The notes below the pieces were generated by a model. That model was not told the origin of the DNA and did no database searches. It worked only from the letters and a program-made list of their open reading frames with translations. A program made the translations under genes and the position numbers. From Synergistaceae bacterium (lineage in GTDB: Bacteria > Synergistota > Synergistia > Synergistales > Aminobacteriaceae), in the NCBI GenBank assembly GCA_018436595.1, contig JAHDLC010000005.1:37267-101266 (forward strand): 64,000 nucleotides of DNA, written 5' to 3'. Below, in pieces: positions 1 to 8,898 of the stretch (within the stretch, counting starts at the first letter, position 1; each line of letters starts with the position of its first letter).

Positions 1-85
1 CCGGGTTGCGGTACAGGACAACAAAAAGCTCGGACAGACCGTGGTGTACATGCTGACGCAGGATGCCTGGGAGAGGGTAAACTGA
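1..85 (+). CDS. 3' end of an unidentified protein (partial)
   Basis: An open frame runs in from the left edge and stops with TGA at 83-85. Only about 27 residues are visible (ending DAWERVN), too few to name a family. It converges on the ABC transporter gene that ends at 140. The reading frame is inferred from the absence of stops and from sensible codon use, so the call is tentative. Confidence 0.45.
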   Translation, partial: RVAVQDNKKLGQTVVYMLTQDAWERVN

Positions 86-139
86 CCTATACGAATTAAC
101 TGCGGAAATAAAAATTAAAGACCGGAGTATTTCCTGCTT

Positions 140-2050
140 TCACTGCTCAATCGGTTTGTTTTCTTCCGCTCCGTCGTTGTTTCGCTCGGTTTCCACCTTC
201 GCCATCCTCATGAACTCCCTGTTTTCCAGAAGGAGACCATCGTAAGTTCCGCTTGCTGAAATGCGCCCCTTCTCCAGCATGTATATAACATCGCAATCCT
301 TCAATGTGTTCAGCCTGTGGGCGATCATGATGACGGTTTTAGCCTTCGATGCGCTGCGTATGGCGTTCAGGACGGTTTCTTCGGTGGCGCCGTCGAGCGA
401 GCTGGTGGCTTCGTCCAGCACAAGCACTTCCGGGCTGCGGTACAGGGCCCGGGCCAGGCCGATGCGCTGGCGCTGCCCGCCGCTGAGGCGGACTCCTCTC
501 TCGCCGATGACGGTGCCGTATTGCTCCGGCAGGGTCTGGATGAAGTCGTCGAGGGCGGCGATACGGGCCGACCGGCGGACCTGTTCTTCGTCGATCCTGT
601 CGTCGGGGATGCCGAAGGCGATGTTTCGGGTGACGGTGTCGTCGCTCAGGTAGATATCCTGCGGGACATAGCCGATCGTGCGGCGCCAGGCCCGGATGTT
701 GGCGGGGGCAACGGGCGTGTCGTCAATAAGCATCCTCCCTTCTTTGGGAATATGCAGCCCGAGGATAATGTCCACCAGGGTGGTCTTTCCCGATCCGGTG
801 GACCCGACGAGGCCGACCACGCTTTCCCTGGGGATCTCGAGGTCAAGTCCGTCGATGACGTTCCGTTCTCCCTCAGGGTAGCGGAAGCGGATGTTCTCCA
901 GAACGATGCGGTGCCGGAAGGGTAGTTCTTCCTTTTCTCCACCTTCTTTGGGGAAGAGGTCAGGTTGTTCGTCGGAAACCAGGTCCTGGTAGAGCCTGTC
1001 GAGTATGGCCTTGTTGTAGTAAATCTGCGTGACGGAGGAGTAGATTTGCTGGAGTGCTGGTATCAGGCGCTTGCCGGCGAAGGCGTAGAGGCTGACCATG
1101 GGCACGACGGCGGAAACTTCACCTCCACGGACGAGGGCAAGGACAACGAAGAGGATGAGCCCTCCGAAGACGATGCTCTCCATGAGGTAGGAGGGCAGCT
1201 GCCCCACCACTTTCGCGAACACGTTGAGGTCCGCGAATTTTCTGGAATTCTCGGCGAACCGGTCCAGAAAGAAGGGCTCCGCGCCGATGACCCTGCTGAT
1301 CTTGATGCTGGAGAGGGCTTCGGTGGCTGCGCGGAACCGTTTTTTGTTGGCCTCCATCCGCTCTGCGCCCTTTTGCTTGAGTTTCACCTTGAGGAAATAG
1401 TTCAGCGTGCCGTAGACCGTTCCAAGGAAGCCAAGGGTGACGAGGGTGACGGCGGGGTTTACGGAGAAGAGCATGAAGACGATGACCACAAGTATCAGAA
1501 TGTTGATCATTGCTTCGAAAAGGGGCATAAGGAAACTGCTGGTCAGCTGGTTGATTTCCGACAGGACGTTCTTGCCGAGGTCGCTCGTGTTGTTGATCAG
1601 GAAGAAAGCGTAGGGCCTGGAGAGGTAGACAGCCAGCAGCCGGTTGGAGAGGGTGTAGTTCCTGTTGAGGACGAACCGGGTTTTTGCCCACATGGTGAGG
1701 GCGGTGATCCCGTTCGAGAGGATGACGAGGAGGACGACGGCGATTCCCAGGGCGGCCATGAATTCCCGTGGGGATGAGAAGGAAAAAGCGGTGTACGCGA
1801 GGGTGAGCCACGGGCTGTCCTGTATGGATGCCGGGTCCATGGCGACGTTGATGAAAGGGAACACGGAGAAAACACCCGCCATCTGGGCAAAGGCGGTTAT
1901 AAGCCCGGCGAAGAAGATCAGCAGGGCCTGCATCCGTTCCTGAGGTGTGAAGATTTCATAGAGCTTCCGCACTATGGTTTTTTCTGCGGCAGCTTCGGGT
2001 GATGAGCCTGTCGGGTTTCTCTCAACGGTGCCGGGATGTTCTTCGGTCAC
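140..2050 (-). CDS. ABC exporter, fused permease and ATPase, PglK-like
   Basis: A 636-residue half-transporter with an N-terminal six-helix exporter domain (about residues 35-350) and a C-terminal ATPase. The ATPase shows Walker A GSTGSGKT, the signature LSGGQRQR and Walker B VLVLDEATSSLD. The membrane part resembles PglK-type flippases for lipid-linked oligosaccharides (the NTSDLGKNVLSEINQL stretch and the spacing of helices), but other exporters of the MsbA/lipid class cannot be excluded. It probably works as a homodimer in the inner membrane. The start is a GTG with AAAGGA about ten bases upstream. No sugar genes lie to its right, so the substrate is unknown. Confidence 0.8.
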   Translation of the reverse strand: MTEEHPGTVERNPTGSSPEAAAEKTIVRKLYEIFTPQERMQALLIFFAGLITAFAQMAGVFSVFPFINVAMDPASIQDSPWLTLAYTAFSFSSPREFMAALGIAVVLLVILSNGITALTMWAKTRFVLNRNYTLSNRLLAVYLSRPYAFFLINNTSDLGKNVLSEINQLTSSFLMPLFEAMINILILVVIVFMLFSVNPAVTLVTLGFLGTVYGTLNYFLKVKLKQKGAERMEANKKRFRAATEALSSIKISRVIGAEPFFLDRFAENSRKFADLNVFAKVVGQLPSYLMESIVFGGLILFVVLALVRGGEVSAVVPMVSLYAFAGKRLIPALQQIYSSVTQIYYNKAILDRLYQDLVSDEQPDLFPKEGGEKEELPFRHRIVLENIRFRYPEGERNVIDGLDLEIPRESVVGLVGSTGSGKTTLVDIILGLHIPKEGRMLIDDTPVAPANIRAWRRTIGYVPQDIYLSDDTVTRNIAFGIPDDRIDEEQVRRSARIAALDDFIQTLPEQYGTVIGERGVRLSGGQRQRIGLARALYRSPEVLVLDEATSSLDGATEETVLNAIRSASKAKTVIMIAHRLNTLKDCDVIYMLEKGRISASGTYDGLLLENREFMRMAKVETERNNDGAEENKPIEQ

Positions 2051-2524
2051 TGAATCACGTCCTTTTTTCTAAAACTGCTGCACCGGCCTGAGTGCGCAGG
2101 GGATGCCGGTTTGACCGGGTGAAGCCGAACGGCCCTTGCTCTTCCCGCATGTTCACAGGTTCCCGCAGGTGGCGGTGCAGATAAAGGGGGATCAAATCCC
2201 CTTATTCCAGTTTTTTTATGTTTTCTATTGAGATTGTACCTGTATTTAGCCTGAAGAGAGCACAGAAAGAGGAAAAACATTTGGTTCTGAAAAATACTCG
2301 CCGGCGGGTTGAGTTCAGCATCAGCTGAAGGCTCAAGGAATTCACTTTCACGCCGAAAATTGACCATGGAGCCTGATCTATCTATCCTTCAGAAATGAAA
2401 AATGCCCTCTCCAGAGAGGTCAAATGTTGTATTATTACCCTTAGGAAAGATGTACCGGTCCCTGCGGAGACGGCGCGGTCATGAAAGCAAGGCGAAGGGT
2501 TCATTTCTGAAAGGAGTGCGTTTG
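2051..2524. other. intergenic region between divergent genes
   Basis: About 470 bases without a convincing gene. It should hold the promoters of the ABC exporter (leftward) and the TRAP receptor (rightward). A small stem GGGGAT-CAA-ATCCCC lies at 2187-2201 with a run of seven T at 2211-2217, and a perfect short palindrome CCTCTC-CA-GAGAGG lies at 2406-2419. Neither is a clear terminator or known operator. A 106-codon frame on the minus strand has no ribosome-binding site or family resemblance. Confidence 0.4.
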
Positions 2525-3532
2525 ATGCGAAAGGTTGTCCTGTCCGTTCTTCTTGGTGTCCTTTTCTTCATTCCGGCTTTCTTTTCCGGATGCGCGGCTG
2601 CGGCGCCGGAAATGACGCTCCGCTTTTCCGGTCAGTTTCCTGAAGGCCATACTGCAACCATGCTCATGCGTCAGGTTGCGGAGGAAGTCCTGGCGAAGAC
2701 CGGGGGGCGCATTGAAATCAAGGTTTTCCCTGACAACGAACTTGGGGATTACACACTAGTCTACGAAGAATTGATCCGGGGATCCATCGACATGGCGGCA
2801 ATCACCGTTCCGAGCCAGTTCGATCCGAGGCTCGAACTGGCCTATATCAACTGCATTGTGCGTACTTTTGACGGTGCCAGGAAGCTTTTCGCCCCTGACG
2901 GGTGGCTTTTCAAAAAGATGGATGACCTTCATTCCCGTCTTGGTGTGAAGCTTCTCGCTTTCCAGATGGAAGGCTTTATCGGCATCGGGAGCACGAAACC
3001 CGTAAATGAGCCCCTAAATCCCGGGGTGAAGAAGGGCATTCTGCTCCGCATCCCGAACATGGAGGTTTTCAAGCTCGGTGCAGAAGCCATGGGATACAGG
3101 ACCATAACCATCCCATGGGACGAAGTGCGGGGATCCCTCCAGAACGGTTTCGCGGAAGGTGTGAACGGCATGACGCCGACAGCGGCCTACTCAATGCTGA
3201 AGGGGGTTCTGAAATACTGGTACGATCTCCGGTATTCCATGGAAAACCTGAACTACATGATCAGCCTGAAGACCTGGGAAAAGCTGAAGGAAGAGGACCG
3301 TGCCGTCATCGCGGATGCCTGTTCGAAGATCACCGCAACCAGCATCGATCTCGCCGAAAAGGACCAGCAGAAGCATATTGATCTCCTGAGGGAAGCCGGA
3401 GTTGAAGTCCATACCTATACGATGGATGAGCTCGCCCCCGTTTTTTCCAAGGTATCGGCCACATGGGACAGGCTGGCAGATAAGCTGTCTGCGGAGCTTA
3501 TCGACGAATTCATCAAGGAATACGCCGAATAG
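2525..3532 (+). CDS. TRAP transporter substrate receptor (DctP family), lipoprotein
   Basis: A 335-residue extracytoplasmic solute receptor of the DctP/TAXI-like TRAP class. The N-terminus is a signal peptide ending in a lipobox-like FSGC, so it is probably lipid-anchored. The family pattern is clear: a first beta-alpha unit (LRFSGQFPEGH), ELGDYTLVYEELIRGSIDMA, and an Arg in LRIPNME at the place where TRAP receptors bind a substrate carboxylate. The ATG at 2525 is preceded by AAAGGAG; an upstream in-frame ATG at 2402 lacks a site. No DctQ or DctM membrane genes lie next to it, so its partner must be elsewhere. A strong terminator follows. The ligand is probably an organic or amino acid, which is inference. 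Confidence 0.9.
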   Translation: MRKVVLSVLLGVLFFIPAFFSGCAAAAPEMTLRFSGQFPEGHTATMLMRQVAEEVLAKTGGRIEIKVFPDNELGDYTLVYEELIRGSIDMAAITVPSQFDPRLELAYINCIVRTFDGARKLFAPDGWLFKKMDDLHSRLGVKLLAFQMEGFIGIGSTKPVNEPLNPGVKKGILLRIPNMEVFKLGAEAMGYRTITIPWDEVRGSLQNGFAEGVNGMTPTAAYSMLKGVLKYWYDLRYSMENLNYMISLKTWEKLKEEDRAVIADACSKITATSIDLAEKDQQKHIDLLREAGVEVHTYTMDELAPVFSKVSATWDRLADKLSAELIDEFIKEYAE

Positions 3533-3560
3533 TAATTTTTTTAGAACCTGGTGGATAAGA

Positions 3561-3597
3561 GAAGGACGGAACCCGTTGTCGGGGTTCCGTCCTTTTT
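3561..3597 (+). terminator. rho-independent terminator after TRAP receptor
   Basis: Stem AAGGACGGAACCC, loop of six, complementary arm GGGTTCCGTCCTT, then a T run. It sits 29 bases after the receptor stop codon and separates it from the convergent gene ending at 3621. Confidence 0.9.
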
Positions 3598-3620
3598 CGC
3601 TGTCCGGGAAAGTCGAAAGA

Positions 3621-6326
3621 TCAGTTCCAGGGTGAATCCGGAAGTTCGATGTCCAGCTTGACGGTAATGGAATTCCCGTTGTTCTTGAGGGTCCCGGTGA
3701 GCTTTTTGTAGCCGAGAATTCCGCCGGCGTCCACTGAGACGTTGAATACTTCCTTGTCCGAACCCAGGATGCCCCCTGTTTCCATTCCCACAAGGGTGAA
3801 GCGGGATCCGATGTCCCAGGTGAATTCATGCTTTTCGCCGAAAGAGGGACGTACTTCGTTATCCACCGTTTTGGTCTCCAGCACCGTCTTGCCGTCTTTT
3901 TTCAGAAGGATTTTCATGTCGGGAGTATCAAGGAGCGAATCCACTGCGGAGAAATCACCGCTCACAATAGTCAGAACGGCTTTGGCCCCATTGTGAACCG
4001 CGTCCAGAAGAAGGGATGCCTTCTCCGCTTCCGCAGCCTCTTCCGAATCAGGCCAAAGAGCGGCGAAAGCCTTCAGCATTTGCGCGACCGGCAGTATTTC
4101 CTCTTTGTTGTTGGAGGATTTGAGACCTTCAAAAGCTGCTTTGCAGACTGAGAAGTGGGATCGCCGAAGTTCGTCGATCTTTTTGCCCTGGAATTCAGCC
4201 GCTTCGGCTACCGCGCCGTTTCCGAAGGCACCGAGCCCGGTCTTTTCCAGTCTTGCGGTGAGGGCTTCCACGGAGGAGGCAAACAGTTCCTTTGCCCCTG
4301 CAAAATCTTTCTTTTCCGCAAGGGCGGACCCTTTTTCAGCGATTTTTTCCCATTCCGAAGCTACGAGCCTGGAGAAGGTCTTTTTGAAACTGGCTGCCAC
4401 ATCGTCCTTGCCGGCAGGGTAGTCAGTCCAGGGGAGCTTCAGGTCAGGCAGCCTGGCCCCAAGGGCTTCCAGGGAGCTGGCAGCCTCTATTCCGGCGGCG
4501 ATTTTTGAGGCTTCATTTTTTGCCAGGGCGAGAATTCGGTCAGAGAGTGTTTTCCTGGCCCCCTCAGGCATGTCCGGGTAACGGCCAAAAACGCCCTTAA
4601 GTGTTTCGATGTCTGCGGCGGGGTCCCCGGCAAGGGTTTCGGCAAGGCGGATATACTGCCCATTCAGGGCGGAAGACAGGGTTTTGCCGATGTTTTCAGG
4701 AAGATCTTCCCTCTTCAGAAAGGTCAGGATTTTTCCGATCCCTTCTTCCGGCGAAAGGGCGGAAGCCTCCTGGACCCATTTCGCTCCTCTGTCGGTCCAC
4801 TTGTCTGCAATCATTTGTTTCCAGGCAGTTTCCCTTTCTGCAATGCTTTTTTTCAACTCATCCGTGGCGTTCGGGTTGCCGGAGAGTTTTTGTGCAGATG
4901 CAAGAAAGTCCTCTACGGACTCGATTCCGGCATCGGGGGAAAGCATATCAGCCCAGAAGGCGAAGAGTTCCCCTGCTTTCCGGGCTCCCTCGCTCTTCCA
5001 CTGTTCGGGAAGCTTCGGCAGGAAGCCGAGCCAGCTTTCCACAAGGTTGAGGGCTTCACCGGAATCGCTGGCCCCGTCGGCGCTCCCCGCCGTTTTGCCG
5101 TGGAGGGCCTGCCCTGCCTCAAAGTACCATCGGAGAGAATAGATTTTGTCAAAGTTGGCCTGGTTTATTTTGCGGAAGTCCGGGTTGGCGAGGTACTCCT
5201 CCACTTTTTCCGATGCATCCAGATACTCTGCGGATTTTACATCAGGCATTCTGGATGTGTCTATTTTCTCTATGAGGGGCTGCAGGCTGGTGAACTGTGC
5301 CTGTTCATAGGCTTTCAGGATTCCGCTGCGAAAGGATTCTTTGTCCGCCCCGCCACGCAGGACCGAGGGAACGAGAGGGATGGGGTCAGGGAAGATATAT
5401 CCCTTTCCGTGTGAATCCACTACCTTCAGGGCGTCTGCATATTGTGAGGCTGCCACAAGTTTCCGGGCCTCGCTTTTCGCGCCGCTCCACCTGTAGTGGT
5501 CCATGCCCCAGGTTACCGCCGTGGAGACCACAAGAAGCGCTGCTGTCGCTATAACGGCTGATCTGATCTTTTTTCGTTCGTGCTCCTGGCTGCTCATCAT
5601 TTTGTAAAGTTCCTCCATTGGTTTTATGACATTCTGCGGTTCATATTTTTGCGGCAGTTTTTTTGGCTCAGGCCAGACCCCGATGGGAATAGCCTTGAAG
5701 GCGTTGACGGTCTGCCTGTCACCGGAAAGACAGGCAGAAAGAGCCGGAAATTTCTGACCTTCTTTGACCAGGATCGCGGTCATTTTGTCAGTAAGCTGCT
5801 CAACGGAAACGTCAGGAACCGTGTCTCCCTTTGTAAACAGGAAGACTACCGGTACTTTCCCCCCGCCGGTCCACCGTGAAGCCGTGTTCTCAAAAAGAAA
5901 GGAAAGGGCTTCCAGGAAGGTGCCGTTTTCCCGAAGAAACCGCTCGGGGTTTTTCATGAGTTCGTCGGCCGGAATGAAGAAGAGCACTCCGTCTACGGAT
6001 TTCAGTTCGGGCAGGAACTTGTGGTCTTCCCAGTCGCGCCTTTTTTTGGACCCGCCTTCCGGAACTTCGACAAAAAGGATATCCATGCCGAGCGAATCGA
6101 CAGAATAGGAGAAGAGATTTTTTCTGGCCTTTTCTTTTACGGGAATCTGCTGTCTGAAAAGCGTCCGGATAATGCGGCCCGCTTCATCCTCCGCTTCCGG
6201 GGTATTGAAAGATACGGGTCTGCCCTGACCGAGGTTTGTGATCAAATTGAAATAGGAACCTAAAAAGACGGTTTTTCCGGAGCCGGATGCGCCCATAAGT
6301 GCAATTTTGTACTTTTTGTTGGCCAT
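3621..6326 (-). CDS. membrane-anchored P-loop GTPase-like protein, unknown function
   Basis: A 901-residue protein. Residues 1-230 look like a small-GTPase fold: Walker A GASGSGKT (12-19), a G3-like stretch DILFVEVPEGG (about 83-93), and a G4-type TKGD (165-168). One membrane span (about 255-275) follows, then some 620 residues that are helical and rich in Ala, Glu and Lys, probably outside the cytoplasm, ending in a beta-rich stretch. The layout recalls TssM-type or other GTPase-plus-anchor proteins, but no Type VI genes are nearby and similarity was not tested. ATG at 6326 has GGAGGG upstream. It stands alone as a transcription unit with the divergent serine hydrolase. Function not assigned. 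Confidence 0.75.
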   Translation of the reverse strand: MANKKYKIALMGASGSGKTVFLGSYFNLITNLGQGRPVSFNTPEAEDEAGRIIRTLFRQQIPVKEKARKNLFSYSVDSLGMDILFVEVPEGGSKKRRDWEDHKFLPELKSVDGVLFFIPADELMKNPERFLRENGTFLEALSFLFENTASRWTGGGKVPVVFLFTKGDTVPDVSVEQLTDKMTAILVKEGQKFPALSACLSGDRQTVNAFKAIPIGVWPEPKKLPQKYEPQNVIKPMEELYKMMSSQEHERKKIRSAVIATAALLVVSTAVTWGMDHYRWSGAKSEARKLVAASQYADALKVVDSHGKGYIFPDPIPLVPSVLRGGADKESFRSGILKAYEQAQFTSLQPLIEKIDTSRMPDVKSAEYLDASEKVEEYLANPDFRKINQANFDKIYSLRWYFEAGQALHGKTAGSADGASDSGEALNLVESWLGFLPKLPEQWKSEGARKAGELFAFWADMLSPDAGIESVEDFLASAQKLSGNPNATDELKKSIAERETAWKQMIADKWTDRGAKWVQEASALSPEEGIGKILTFLKREDLPENIGKTLSSALNGQYIRLAETLAGDPAADIETLKGVFGRYPDMPEGARKTLSDRILALAKNEASKIAAGIEAASSLEALGARLPDLKLPWTDYPAGKDDVAASFKKTFSRLVASEWEKIAEKGSALAEKKDFAGAKELFASSVEALTARLEKTGLGAFGNGAVAEAAEFQGKKIDELRRSHFSVCKAAFEGLKSSNNKEEILPVAQMLKAFAALWPDSEEAAEAEKASLLLDAVHNGAKAVLTIVSGDFSAVDSLLDTPDMKILLKKDGKTVLETKTVDNEVRPSFGEKHEFTWDIGSRFTLVGMETGGILGSDKEVFNVSVDAGGILGYKKLTGTLKNNGNSITVKLDIELPDSPWN

Positions 6327-6502
6327 ATCCTGTTCCCTCCATGCAGTTGTATATGCATTGCCTTATTTCGACATCAGCCGCAACCATAAGAGCAAAGGAA
6401 AAGTGTCCGGAGGATTCCTCTTCTCACCCCAAAAAGAATACCATAGATTGGGTATTATCAGTAACTTTTTGCCCCTGCGGCTCTTCCGGTTTTGTGTCCG
6501 CC

Positions 6503-6531
6503 TTGTCTCCTGCGTACATTGGGGGTATATT
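6503..6531 (+). promoter_or_regulatory. candidate sigma-70 promoter for serine hydrolase
   Basis: TTGTCT, 17 bases, TATATT, about 70 bases before the ATG at 6601. Read by eye from hexamers and spacing only. Confidence 0.45.
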
Positions 6532-6600
6532 GCGAATGGTATGAAAAGGGGTTGTCGGCAACCGGTTTCAAGTGTTTTTTTTTGAAAGGGGTGAAGGTTA

Positions 6601-8583
6601 ATGAAACGTTTGCGTTGGCCGCTGTCAGCTGTAATTTTTCTTCTCCTGCTTTTGGTTTCTTTTCCTGCGGCAGCTTCTTATGATACGGCAATCCGGACGG
6701 CAAGAGAATTTATGTGGAAATCAGTCACGTCCGGGGGCATCAACAGTTGTTCGGCAGCGATTCTGGATGGCGGGGAAATAGTGTATTCGGAGGGCTTCGG
6801 CGCCGCCGACAGGGCGGCAGGCCTTCAAGCAGACGGGAAAACAAGATTCAACATCGGATCTACGAGCAAAATGTTCGCCGCGGCCGCAATTCTTATCCTT
6901 GCTGATGAAAACAGACTGGGACTGGACGATCCCGTGATACGCCACCTGCCGGAATTTACCATGAAGGATCCGAGATACAGGGGCATTACCATACGGATGC
7001 TTTTCAATCATTCATCGGGACTTCCCGGTTCAACTTTCGTTTTCGGATACAGGGACGACCAGAATCCTCACGCTGTTCTGCTTGATACCCTCCGGGAGAG
7101 CACCCTGAAACACGACCCTGGCGCAATGGGAATCTACTGCAACGACGGGTTCACCCTGGCTGAAATGATAGTGGAACGGGTTTCCGGAAAGCCGTTCCTC
7201 GATTTTCTGAAAGAAAGGGTTTTTGAGCCCCTCGGCATGAAAGATACTGGCGCGAGCATCGGGATTTCAGGAGGAAAAGTTGCGGAATTTTACGATGAGA
7301 ACGGGAAAAAATTACCTCGGGAGCTTGTTGCTGTCCTCGGAGCCGGAGGTCTTTCATCGACCGTGGAGGATCTGTGCCGTTTCTCGGGTGCTTTTATTCC
7401 CGGCGGAAAATCCTTCCTTTCCGAAAAAATGCGGGAAGAGATTCTCCGCCCCCAGCCGACGCCCTTTGCTGCATCACTGAGGGGTCAGTCGCTTCTTGAA
7501 GCATTCGGCTGGGATTATGCCCTTCTTCCCGAGTTCCGGGACCTGGGTTTCCAGATGGTCGGCAAAAGCGGAGGGACTTCATTCTACACCACCAATATAC
7601 AGATCCTTCCTTCCCGGGGATTGGCAGTGGCTGTTATTTTTTCCGGTCATGGACCAACCCAGGAGGCGACCTGCACTATAATGAAAGCCCTGATGAGGGA
7701 CAAAAATCTCCAGGTGCCCGAAAAACCCCGTCCGGTGCCTCCTGCGGCGGCTGAACCCGTTCCTCTGGAACTCCTCGCCCATGAGGGCTATTACGTAGAC
7801 GCTTCACGGGCAGCCTTTTTCTCCTTCGACGCGGAAAAGGGACTGCTGAATATCCGGCCCCTTTCAGGAATGAACGACGGCTCCTCCGCGGCTGCGCACG
7901 TGCTTGAGTATAACGGCGGGTACTTCCATGATTTCGAAAGAAATGAGACGTTCTATTTCACTACCGCGGGCGGTGAAACGTTCCTGGTTTGCGCGAGTAT
8001 TCCGCTGTACGGGGGGGATGTCCCCTTCTTCCAAAAGGTACCGGTACCGCTGACTCCTGTCCATCTTGCCGCAGACGTGGACGGCAGGGTCTGGTTTTTG
8101 CGGAACGCGTCGCCGTTTCTTCAGTCTTCCGATATCCTTCTCGTCCGGTCATCCAGGATTGCGGGACTGCCGGGCTATATCGACTTCTTCGGAATCAAGA
8201 GGGTTGAATCTCAGGAATACGCCGCCATCGCGGCAACCGGCTTCCGGGACCAGTCGTCCCTGAGGCTCTTCAAAAAAGGAAATGAAACTAAGGTGAGGGT
8301 AATGCAGTTCGTCTTCTCCGGGGAGGATAGCGTTCCGACTATCTCAGGCGGAAAAGTGGTCATCGGCCCGGAAGGAGAAAATGAATGGAGGCGGTCTGAA
8401 CGTGGTGCTGTTCTCTCTTTTGTCAAGCCCGAGGACGGCAGGGTGATCGTTCTTTCGGGGACAGGCGATTTTCCGCTCCTTTTTGACAGTATAACGGACG
8501 AGGGGGAGATCTACGTTCCCGAGGGAAGCTTCCTGTTTTTTGCCGGAGATTCCGGTGATATTTTCGAGGTTGTCAACCGGTAG
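6601..8583 (+). CDS. secreted serine hydrolase, beta-lactamase class C family, with large C-terminal extension
   Basis: A 660-residue protein with a signal peptide (about 1-26, ending FPAAAS). Residues 40-365 are a serine beta-lactamase/D-alanyl-peptidase fold: the SxxK motif is Ser87-Thr-Ser-Lys90 and the YxN motif is Tyr179-Cys-Asn181. Such proteins act as peptidases, esterases or cell-wall-modifying enzymes; a true beta-lactamase role is not implied. The last ~280 residues are a beta-rich extension beyond the family's usual length of about 350-400. GAAAGGGG lies upstream of the ATG. It is monocistronic and divergent from the P-loop protein. The substrate is unknown. Confidence 0.85.
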   Translation: MKRLRWPLSAVIFLLLLLVSFPAAASYDTAIRTAREFMWKSVTSGGINSCSAAILDGGEIVYSEGFGAADRAAGLQADGKTRFNIGSTSKMFAAAAILILADENRLGLDDPVIRHLPEFTMKDPRYRGITIRMLFNHSSGLPGSTFVFGYRDDQNPHAVLLDTLRESTLKHDPGAMGIYCNDGFTLAEMIVERVSGKPFLDFLKERVFEPLGMKDTGASIGISGGKVAEFYDENGKKLPRELVAVLGAGGLSSTVEDLCRFSGAFIPGGKSFLSEKMREEILRPQPTPFAASLRGQSLLEAFGWDYALLPEFRDLGFQMVGKSGGTSFYTTNIQILPSRGLAVAVIFSGHGPTQEATCTIMKALMRDKNLQVPEKPRPVPPAAAEPVPLELLAHEGYYVDASRAAFFSFDAEKGLLNIRPLSGMNDGSSAAAHVLEYNGGYFHDFERNETFYFTTAGGETFLVCASIPLYGGDVPFFQKVPVPLTPVHLAADVDGRVWFLRNASPFLQSSDILLVRSSRIAGLPGYIDFFGIKRVESQEYAAIAATGFRDQSSLRLFKKGNETKVRVMQFVFSGEDSVPTISGGKVVIGPEGENEWRRSERGAVLSFVKPEDGRVIVLSGTGDFPLLFDSITDEGEIYVPEGSFLFFAGDSGDIFEVVNR

Positions 8584-8657
8584 ATGCGGCCGGCAGATCA
8601 TTCCGGGTTTGCTGTCTTATAATGCAATAACAGTTGCGCATTTTCCCCTTACTTAGA

Positions 8658-8884
8658 GAAAAAAGCCCCCCGCCGGGAAAAGGCAAGCCCCTCGGATGTT
8701 GTGTTGATTTTGGGGGTGCGAAGTTTCGTAAAGTCACTAATAGACTGACTTTGGGAAATTTATTGTACAAAGGAAATATCTCCTCAGAAAAAGAAGTCCC
8801 TGATTGATTGCAGTCAGGGACTTCGCTTATTTTTATCAACATATCTTCCGAGGGGCTTGGGGAAAAGGCAGGGGGCTTTTTTTC
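8658..8884. repeat. nested inverted repeat in the intergenic region 8584-8898
   Basis: Two imperfect arms of about 38 bases face each other: the left arm starts AAAAAAGCCCCC and ends AAGCCCCTCGG (8659-8695), and the right arm is CCGAGGGGCTT...GGGGGCTTTTTT (8848-8884). The outer and inner parts of the arms match exactly while the middle differs. Inside lies a second hairpin at 8793-8824. No target-site duplication or transposase was seen. It may be a folded RNA, paired terminators or a decayed small element. The rest of this 315-base gap holds no gene; a TATAAT at 8618-8623 lacks a good -35 box. Confidence 0.7.
8793..8824. terminator. bidirectional terminator-like hairpin
   Basis: Stem GAAGTCCCTGA / TCAGGGACTTC with a ten-base loop. 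On the minus strand it is followed by CTTTTTC, which fits termination of the YbjQ operon; on the plus strand an AT-rich TTATTTTTA follows and could serve the serine hydrolase. Confidence 0.7.
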
Positions 8885-8898
8885 AGGAATTTCCGGGA

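Noticed and set aside
965..1777. 270-codon plus-strand frame
   Set aside because: Antisense shadow of the ABC exporter.
2187..2217. Possible terminator in 2051-2524
   Set aside because: Stem is short and the T run starts ten bases after it; no gene to its left on the plus strand would use it.
2047..2367. 106-codon minus-strand frame
   Set aside because: No ribosome-binding site, no family resemblance, biased composition; lies in the divergent promoter region.
8573..8842. 89-codon minus-strand frame
   Set aside because: Lies in the nested inverted repeat, with no ribosome site.
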